Source: Ecdyonurus torrentis
Lineage: Eukaryota; Arthropoda; Insecta; Ephemeroptera; Heptageniidae
Direction of reading: 5' to 3'
Length of the DNA stretch: 64,000 nucleotides
NCBI GenBank assembly: GCA_949318235.1
Contig: OX439137.1
Span: 15,584,350-15,648,349, forward strand
Part shown: piece after piece, positions 54,499 to 64,000 of the stretch
Position numbering within the stretch: the stretch's first letter is position 1
Layout: each line of letters opens with the position of its first letter
Program-made: the position numbers and the translations under genes
Notes under the pieces: generated by a model
What the model was told of the DNA's origin: nothing
Databases searched by the model: none
What the model saw: the letters and a program-made list of their open reading frames with translations, nothing else

Positions 54499-55999
54499 CA
54501 TGCAAACAAAGTATTATAAAACTTGTTTGTGTAATGTATTGCACAGCTAAAATATTGCTCCATTTTAACAGGTCATAAAGTCTATTTTACGTACAAAGCC
54601 ATGAAATTGATAGAGCAATATATTATGGCTGCAATATTTTCTATGTCCAAATATTGCAGACTTTTTTTTAAAGATAAAATTGAAAATATTGCATTCAAAA
54701 ATATTGCATTATTATTTTCATGGCTTTACATGAAAAAGCCTTCTATCAATTATTAATAAATGAAATACGTAGATTCATTTTTATGTCTTAAATACCTGAA
54801 GATATTCTTCAATAATTTTTTTTTTTTTTTTAATATGTACACATACACATCGTTATGTTATTATAAAATCAAATTAAGTAAAATTTTATTTACAATTATA
54901 ATTTTTCAATTATAATTACCATTTCATAACTTAGTTTGTATAAAAGTAAACAGTAAATAAAACGTGATTAATTTACGCAAAAGATATTTAAATGAGTTAT
55001 ACCCGAGGCTACTTGAGTTGAGTTGTTTCTCATTAAAATCTTATGGTAGTTTAATTAAATTCCATAATATAGTTCTTGCTTAATTGTTTTAATCAACAAC
55101 AAACTACTTCAAAATATAGTTTGATGTTACTTGAAGAAGTTGCCTGCTGACTGACAAGTTATGTTTCATATTTATGTAACATTTTCTTTATTTCAAATTT
55201 AATTGTACATCAACATTTGATTAAATACAGATGAAGTTTCACATCCAATATAATGTACTTTTTCTTTGAGAGTATGAGTTTAGGTACTAAAGGTGTAAAA
55301 TGATAGTTATGTTTAATTTCACTTTAAACCTGGAAATTTTGAATTTTCTTATGTTTCGTATTTACAATTTTCTTTTTTTACATAAAATTTGTTATCAAAA
55401 GCCTTGTTCACAATTAGCTCTTTCTAAGTGAAAATGCTAATTATTTCCACTTCAGATTTTTTACTATTATTACGTAAAAAAAAAAAAAAAAAAAAAAAAA
55501 AACGCTAGGATCAAACCATGATTAATTCTTAAGTGCAATTTTCTTACATGAAAAATCAGTTTAATTGTGAACACCAATTTTTCTTAAGTGGAAGTAATTA
55601 GAATTTGCACTTAGAAAAGTTAATTGTGAACAATTATACTTTTTTTTTTTTTGAACGACGACTCTAAAGCAGCTACTATTTTTTTCTTCGACTTTTGACT
55701 TCTTCTAAGGAGCACGATCTGTGATCGAAAGACCTTGCCATGACCTTACTCTGAAATGCTTGGTTACCTATTCAAATATAATAAAACTCACCATTGTTAT
55801 TTTTAACAATACTACAATTTGTCGTTTCAATAATATAATAAATTTTTCATTCATTCTATATAATGCATACGGTCCTATAAGATTATATTTTACTGATTTT
55901 ATTTTTCTTGACGTTTGTGTACATTGACATTCATTACGTAGAATTTCTAGAACAATTTTTGCATGTATGTGTATATCATCACAAAAATTCACATTTATT
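54497..55999. other. Geneless here; possible first intron of the 56 kb candidate
   Basis: Includes poly-A at 55478-55502. If the minus-strand exon at 56 kb is real, this is intron 1. I cannot place a second exon. Confidence 0.35.
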
Positions 56000-56012
56000 A
56001 CAATGAACTTAC

Positions 56013-56117
56013 CTGAGTTCTTAGAGCCCCAAAGCCCGGCCAACATGATGCTAAACATGATGCACGTCTATTATAAGCCCCACTAGAGGAGCCGTGTTTG
56101 TTGCTAGTCCCAGTCAT
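56013..56117 (-). CDS. Candidate first coding exon, unknown gene
   Basis: On the minus strand a leader free of A/T bias ends in AACTCAG|GTAAGTTC, a consensus 5' splice donor (GT at 56012-56011). Two overlapping readings are possible. An ATG at 56117 with G at -3 gives exactly 35 codons to the junction (MTGTSNKHGSSSG..., with an RRAS tetrad and two Cys near the end). An ATG at 56058 with A at -3 gives 46 nt and a phase-1 junction, MFSIMLAGLWGSKNS. The first frame is open further upstream back to a TAA, so its true start could differ. I recognise neither peptide. Upstream lies a TATA box and a CRE. The 96-codon minus frame starting at 56058 reads through the donor into AT-rich intron, so only its first 15 residues are meaningful. 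Downstream exons would lie at lower coordinates. Confidence 0.35.
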
Positions 56118-56231
56118 GGCTCTGATATATACATCAGTAACAGTATGAACAACAAGTGCGATCTCTCTGAGAGATGCTCTGGCGGCAACTGAGCAACCAA
56201 CTCCCGATACTTCTTACTCTCTCAAATCACG

Positions 56232-56287
56232 CACTACGATATGCGCATGTGCAACCGATATTTTATAGCTTTATGTATGTGACGTCA
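56232..56287 (-). promoter_or_regulatory. Candidate CRE + TATA promoter
   Basis: On the minus strand, TGACGTCA (56280-56287) is followed 12 bp later by TATAAAA (56261-56267) and then GTTGCACATGCGCATATCG, which contains a partial NRF1-like TGCGCAT. Transcription would be expected to start 25-30 bp after the TATA box, near 56232-56237, giving an untranslated leader of about 115-180 nt before the candidate start codons. The arrangement is classic; function is inferred. Confidence 0.4.
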
Positions 56288-56452
56288 CTTAATTCAACTT
56301 TTTTTTTTTTTTTTTTTTTTAAATATTATTATATCCTGAAAATGTGTTCGGGATTTAATACTTTTTTTTTTTTCTTTTCTTCTTTTATGAAATTTGTGTT
56401 TTTAGGAGATTGGATTTATAAAAAGAGAAGAATTTTCAACTTATGAAAGTAT

Positions 56453-57201
<749 letters not shown>

Positions 57202-57551
57202 TTAAAAGAATAGACCAGAAGAAATCATAAGCATTTATATCACAAAATACTTCATGGGAATTACATAAATAATTTTAGTTTGTCTCAACTCAAAACACGA
57301 CTGTAGCTCCGTAGCAATGATCAGAAAATTTCAATGTATGCAACCCACACAACATTTTTTTTACTAATTTTTGCCTGTTTCTGAAGTCAGAAACATGAAC
57401 AGTCACGCAAAATTGCCTACTTTACAGTATTTTCACGCTCTCTCGTGGGGCTAGATTAACATTCTGATAAAAATTGTTATCAGTTTTTAAGATCCCATTT
57501 CGTGTTTATTCATTAAAATTTACATGTTGTTTTATGTGGTCTATGGCTAAA
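57202..57551 (-). mobile_element. Family A TTAA-MITE, copy 9
   Basis: Reverse orientation: TTAA-AAGAATAGACCAGAAGAA ... GGTCTATGGC. The right TTAA has become CTAAAA and the CRE core is mutated (CTGAAGTCAGAAACATG). Other landmarks are intact. Confidence 0.88.
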
Positions 57552-58464
57552 ATAAAAATATTACAGCAATGAAAATTTACTGAATAAGCCGCTTCTTTCA
57601 AGCATAGAGAATTTTACTTAAAGTCTTTACTTTCAACAATATATATAACGCATTATAGGTTTTAAAGTCTCTAATTCCTTTTCAAATAATAGTTTGAATA
57701 TATTACAAAATTTATCCAGTTTTAGGGCGGTACACACGAAGCAACATTTTTTATTTTTAAATAAAAAAATTATGTAATAAAATCAGTACTCTGAAAATAT
57801 TGCATCGTGTGATCAACACTTTATGGTGTTTAATAGTATTAAAAAAAACTATAAAAATATAATACCAAAATACTACTACTAAATATTTTAATAATGCTGT
57901 TTGTAAACCCGGTTCTCTTGCTCCAAAAAATGCGCATTCCATTTGATTAACCATTGCTGATCGTCATTTTAGGGGCAAAGAACAGGGTTTACGAACAGCA
58001 CTAATATATTTATTATTTTTTGGTGCAATGATGTGTAAATTTGAAAGTTAGAGTTCTTGGCAATAAGGCAAATAAAATAAATTTATAGTTTATATAATAT
58101 GTATACGATAAGTTTTCCTAATACTATTATGTATTTATATTAAAAGACAAACAAAAACTTAATCCTTTATCCACTAGTTTTTTTTATCCAAAATGTATTC
58201 TCATCCAGGAGAAAAGAAAATGTTCAAAACAGACACGTTATAAATAGGTTTTAAATCTCGGCTCGCATTATATAAAAACACAAGTGAGAAGCAAATTTGT
58301 TGTTCTTTGTATTTTAAAACAATTGCTATAATCAATAATGTTTATGTTTGGTTTATATATAGAAAAAATAAAACTCTTTTTACGGCTAACAATACAATAC
58401 TTTCTGTGTTAAAAAAACTGTAAAATATACTCGAAAATAATTTTAAAAATAAAATAGGCAAGAC
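57552..58464. other. Geneless AT-rich stretch
   Basis: A GTTTGTAAACCCGGTTCTCT / GGGTTTACGAAC inverted pair at about 57898-57997 is a possible small foldback. No gene. Confidence 0.4.
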
Positions 58465-58915
58465 TTAAAGTTGTAGAACACCTTAAATAAAAAACTTATC
58501 TATAGCTCGTTCTGTAAAGTGAATCTCAATAACAGTGATTGGCTGACCAACAAAATAGGACACATTCATTGGTTGATCTTGTTTTTTGAACCGATAAAAG
58601 TGAGTCGCATATTGAGACTGGAATTTTTTTTTGAAGTTTCTTTCATTCTTATCAAGTTCAAAATTCTAAAAGAAGAAATAACAATGATCGACCATATGTA
58701 TAAACGTAGTTAACAGGTAGCTACGTCATAACCATCTGTTTTTAAGGAACATTTTTGAAGCTGGCTGAATATTTGTTTGCAGTTTATAGAAGTAGCTTAT
58801 ATATATTAATATACTTGTATCAACGTTGACTTTTGGCCGGAGTCATTGATTTCTAATTTATTTTCCATTCACGAAATGGCACATGCGGTTTTATGACATC
58901 ACAGCTCGCTTTATT
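58465..58915 (+). mobile_element. Family B element (copy 2), split by D and truncated
   Basis: The left end TTAA-AGTTGTAGAACACCTTAAAT precedes the D insertion. After D, GGCCGGAGTCATTGATTTCT and ATGCGGTTTTATGACATCAC resume the B left arm. The sequence then stops at CACAGCTCGC, the start of the loop in copy 1, so the right arm is missing. Confidence 0.75.
58504..58797 (+). mobile_element. Family D MITE (copy 2), nested in B
   Basis: Starts AGCTCGTTCTGTAAAGTGAA and ends TTTATAGAAGTAGCT. It matches D copy 1 throughout and lacks the 249 bp extra segment found there. About 294 bp. Confidence 0.85.
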
Positions 58916-59333
58916 TTTATTTATTTTTTATTATTTATTTATTTTAATCTCAGAAATTTTATAAATAAAAGTTATATAAAAATTACTGGACAGCTTGTGA
59001 ACAGATTAAAAGAAAATCTATATTTCAATTATAATTGTCCAAATATTTGTTGTAAATTATGTTGATAATAATTTAAACCTTTTATCATAACTTAAACATA
59101 GCATAAATAATTTATTCTATTAAGACCTAATCCCTCTCTATGTCATATATTTAGGAAGACATGTTCATACTAACCTCATACATAATCCGTTAAATTAATA
59201 TTACACGAGCTTAAATATTTTGCTCTGGTGACAGATGTTTGATTATACTGTATTAGAGATTAACTTGATTAAAAAATATATAAAAAAAACATGTGTTTTT
59301 TAGTTTGTATAAAATATCATTTAGGTAGCATTT
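58916..59333. other. Geneless AT-rich stretch
   Basis: Nothing supported. Confidence 0.5.
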
Positions 59334-59894
59334 ATAATTTACAGGGGCGGATCCAGGAATTGTGTTTGGGGGGGGGGCGATCTCCTAGAAAATTAACCAT
59401 GTAGGACCGGTGGGGGGGGGGGGGGTAACGCGCCGCAGGCTAAAAATTTTATTTGGCCACGCCCCTTTTTGGAAAATATTGCAAAATTAGTATGCCTTTG
59501 AAAAAATATTCTTGAATTGCAAAATTTTTGATTTGGTAGTTTTTTTTTTTTTTTTTATGTAAGCAAAAAAAAAAAAAAAAGTAAAAGTTGAGCAAATTAT
59601 TTCTGAAATATTTTCTATTTTCATCTCTTTGTAAAATTATTAATGTTATTTCACTGAAAAAAAAAAAAAAAAAAAACTTGAAAAACTTGAAAAAAAAAGA
59701 GCAAAATTTAAATAAATTATTAATATTGTGTATTATTTTATTATTATTAATTAATTTATTATTATTATTTTTTTTATACACCAATTTACTAACAATTTTT
59801 TTGCAATTTTTAAAACTATTATCGATATTGTAAAACATAAAACTTATATTTGGATGGAAAAATATTTTGAGATAAAAATTATAAAATTTACATT

Positions 59895-59926
<32 letters not shown>

Positions 59927-60240
59927 GTTCTTATCGTGAGCAAAATATTTCGTGGAGGTCCAAGTATTAAGTATTAACAGAACTATATCTCTGATATATT
60001 ACCCTGATGACATGACAACTAGGGGATGTTAAAAAAATTATTTTTTGTTATACTGTATATTTACTGTAGTCAGGATTCAAACGCTTATCCAGCAATAAAA
60101 GTTGCGCCGAAGGCGCAAAAAAAATTTTTTTTGGACTAAATTTTTTTCAACTTTTGCTCATTTTTTTCCACCCACGTGGGCCGTTTGGGGGGGGCGGTCG
60201 CCCCCACCGCCCCCCCCCTGGATCCGCCCCTGATAATTTA
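59334..60240. mobile_element. hAT-like non-autonomous transposon with 8 bp TSD
   Basis: The element spans 59342-60232 (891 bp): left end CAGGGGCGGATCCAGGAATT and right end CCTGGATCCGCCCCTG, perfectly inverted over 16 bp. ATAATTTA is repeated exactly at 59334-59341 and 60233-60240, an 8 bp target-site duplication. An 8 bp duplication with CAGGG-type ends is typical of hAT transposons, and CAGGGGCGGATCCAG ends are widespread in animals. G-runs lie inside each end (near 59368-59378, 59411-59425 and 60187-60194). The interior is AT-rich with no transposase, so it is a deletion derivative or MITE-like copy. The exact target duplication and perfect ends suggest it is fairly young. Confidence 0.92.
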
Positions 60241-60300
60241 TTGATTTATTTTAATGAGGAATCAAACTTTGCATAAGAAAGTGGAAAGAATTTTTTTAAC

Positions 60301-60302
<2 letters not shown>

Positions 60303-60399
<97 letters not shown>

Positions 60400-60414
60400 C
60401 CTCCCTCCCTCCCT
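60303..60414. repeat. (CT)n then (CTCC)n array
   Basis: A CT block of about 93 bp passes into five CTCC units near 60395-60414. Confidence 0.97.
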
Positions 60415-62250
<1,836 letters not shown>

Positions 62251-62660
62251 AGCGCGTGACGTCACATTCTACCCTTGACGTTTGATTTGTATGGGGGGAA
62301 ATATCATATGACAGGTTCCCTTTTTTTGTTCGTTGTACCTGATTTTGCTATACAGAGGAGGAAGAAAAAAATTGACGAACAATATGCGAAAGAAAAACAC
62401 GCACATGGTGAGCTTCTGATATCAAGTCATGTGCTGCATTGTTACGATTTTTTTCTAACTTTTAGTAATAATAATTTTGATTTTTCATAAACTAATCTAT
62501 AAACTATAATAACAACACTTAACCATGGCTGGAAGTCAAAGTTACGTGCAAGACAAGTGGGTACACGGGTTTACGAATGTTCGCGCTTGCACTATTTATA
62601 CCGGATGCAGTTTGACGAAGAAATTGGCGGGACCGTTCCTTATATTGGTGGAACTGTAAT
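62251..62660 (+). other. Less AT-rich patch with CRE and weak exon candidates
   Basis: GCGCGTGACGTCACATTC (CRE at 62257) is followed by a pyrimidine-rich tract, then TTTGCTATACAG|AGGAGG and CACATG|GTGAGC, which look like splice acceptor and donor around a 52-base segment reading RRKKKIDEQYAKEKHAH. Further on, AACCATGGCTGG (ATG at 62525, good context) opens 44 codons (MAGSQSYVQDKWVHGFTNVR...) to a stop at 62657. I recognise neither peptide. No TATA box. This could be a promoter with early exons or an unrecognised repeat. Confidence 0.25.
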
Positions 62661-62859
62661 AGAGTTATCAAACTATTTTAATAAAAAAAAAGTAAAATGT
62701 ATAGAAACGTGAAGTGATGACGTAAGTAAAAAAAAAAACATCATTCAATGTTATCATGTCACTTTTTTTTTAACTTATAAACTTTTGGTGTAGATATCAG
62801 AGAGAATATTTTTTATTTGACATGCAAGTCCTAACTTTTTAGCATTCACATAATAGAGA

Positions 62860-63245
62860 TAAATCACGAATCTGCTAATGAAGAAGATTGAAAAAAAAAT
62901 CGGGAGTAATTTTATTTTATATTCTAAAAGAGAACATTGTCCTGAATCGATTGATTTGCAAATTTGGCAAATTTCAATTTTTTTTATTAAATATTTCTAA
63001 TTAATTTTTGACAATAAAAAAATAAATTCATGCAAGTCATGTATGTGGGTTTAGGAAAAAGTTACTGACCGTGACATCATTTTACGACTTTTAAAAATTA
63101 AATAAAAATTCTTATTGAACCCAAAAACTATAGCAATTCATATATCTATCTATTCAAGACAATGTCTTCTTTTAAAATATTCAATAAAATTACCTCCTAA
63201 AATATTTTTGGTCTTCCTCATTACCTCTGTTTTCATTTAATTCTC
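62860..63245 (+). mobile_element. Family G foldback (copy 1, fullest)
   Basis: The left arm (GGGAGTAATTTTATTTTATA, GAACATTGTCCTGAATCGAT) is inverted against the right arm (AGACAATGTCTTCTTTTAAA, CAATAAAATTACCTCCTAAA). The centre AAAGTTACTGACCGTGACAT is conserved in all four copies. No coding frame; target duplication not identified. Confidence 0.7.
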
Positions 63246-63683
63246 TATTCGTCTCAAATTAAATGAGCAAATCTGCAAAAAAAAAAAAAAAAAAAAAAAA
63301 AGATTAACCTAATATATCTACAATATAATTTTTATCAATATCTTTTATTTGTAAGATGTCTCAAAATAACTTATTTCCTGAACCCATATTTTTGTTTCTT
63401 TTTTTTTTCTCCTGAAACTCCAGAGGAAAATTTGGAAGATTTAGAATTTGTAGCGCTACCGGTTCTGAAAAATTTAGCCGTATAGGAATCATTTCTGCCA
63501 ATTTACCCAATTTAAGTTTTTTTTTTTTTTTTTTAACTATAATACTAACACGTGCATGTAGTTACCGTTCAAAAACTATAAAGTTTAAGGTCTGTACTGT
63601 ACATCAATTTTTCAATGAAACAGGAAAATGTGCCTTCTAAAATCTTTGCTGATGTTACGTGACGTCAAAGTAAAAGGAAAGGA

Positions 63684-63688
<5 letters not shown>
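63246..63688. other. Geneless AT-rich stretch
   Basis: Poly-A at 63278-63301, poly-T near 63518-63534, and an isolated TGACGTCA at 63660. No gene. Confidence 0.5.

Positions 63689-63758
<70 letters not shown>
63689..63758. repeat. (GA)n microsatellite
   Basis: GA array. The minus-strand Ser-Leu frame over it is an artefact. Confidence 0.96.
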
Positions 63759-63759
<1 letters not shown>

Positions 63760-63961
63760 CAGCTGTTGTAATGTCCCAGGAAAAATCGTGACAACGACGT
63801 GAACGTGACAATAGCTGTATTAATAATAATAATAATAATAAAAACTACTTCTTTCCCTATATACTTGGCGTACACAACATATTTTATCCAAGTTAATATT
63901 ATTATGACAAGAAACGAAAAAGAAAAAAAGTGCTGCTGCTTGATAAATATAGTATAAATGC

Positions 63962-64000
<39 letters not shown>
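63962..64000. repeat. (GA)n microsatellite, runs off the window
   Basis: GA array truncated by the window edge. Confidence 0.95.

Noticed and set aside
55768..56012. Read-through extension of the 56 kb minus-strand frame
   Set aside because: It lies past a consensus GTAAGT donor and becomes AT-rich, so it is more likely intron than protein.
59449..59838. 129-codon minus-strand frame inside the hAT-like element
   Set aside because: Asn/Lys/Phe low complexity with homopolymers; no DDE or dimerisation motifs expected of a hAT transposase.

Overview
This 64 kb window looks like non-coding, AT-rich nuclear DNA from an animal. By eye GC is roughly a quarter. I find no bacterial operons, no recognisable conserved protein domain, and no tRNA, rRNA or CRISPR. 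The very long (GA)n/(CT)n and (TA)n microsatellites, the frequent 30-40 bp poly-A/poly-T tracts, the dense short foldback elements and the eukaryotic-style promoter/exon candidate all point to a metazoan, probably an invertebrate. I cannot name the species. Almost all open reading frames are translated microsatellites (Ser-Leu, Arg-Glu, Tyr-Ile strings) or chance frames.

The main content is a layered community of small non-autonomous DNA transposons (MITEs and foldbacks), which I grouped by comparing copies within the window. Family A has nine copies of about 340 bp, ends in TTAA, and carries a TGACGTCA core in most copies. Families B and C share the TTAA-AGG end. D has CTGAGCTCGTTC ends. E has TATAGGGTG ends. 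G is a long foldback in four copies. H and O share CACGGAAA-type ends. L, M, N, J, K, P, Q and R are foldbacks. One 891 bp hAT-like element has a perfect 8 bp target duplication. Several are nested: A in E, A in M, D in B, P in O, and a small insertion inside D. The nesting gives relative ages and, for family A, two paralogous empty sites.

Layout: 1-5.6 kb holds microsatellites and H/I fragments. 5.6-7.9 kb is a pair of identical 215 bp direct repeats enclosing foldback L and an F copy. 8.7-16.2 kb holds D, Q, N, P-in-O, R and A. 17-23.2 kb holds microsatellites, C, A and A-in-E. 24-33 kb holds A, F, M, E and H. 34-47 kb holds K, B, H, C, A, M with A, G, E, J and A. 48-55 kb holds I (decayed coding), Q, a compound GA/GACA array and G/H. 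56.0-56.3 kb holds the best gene candidate: a minus-strand CRE+TATA promoter and first exon ending in a consensus splice donor, reading toward lower coordinates. 57-60.4 kb holds A, D-in-B and the hAT-like element. 61-64 kb holds a (TA)n array, a slightly GC-richer patch with weak exon candidates, G and (GA)n.

The most striking pattern is the octamer TGACGTCA (a cAMP-response-element/bZIP-type palindrome). I located it 18 times. Most copies lie inside at least six otherwise unrelated element families, and one lies just upstream of the TATA box of the candidate promoter.
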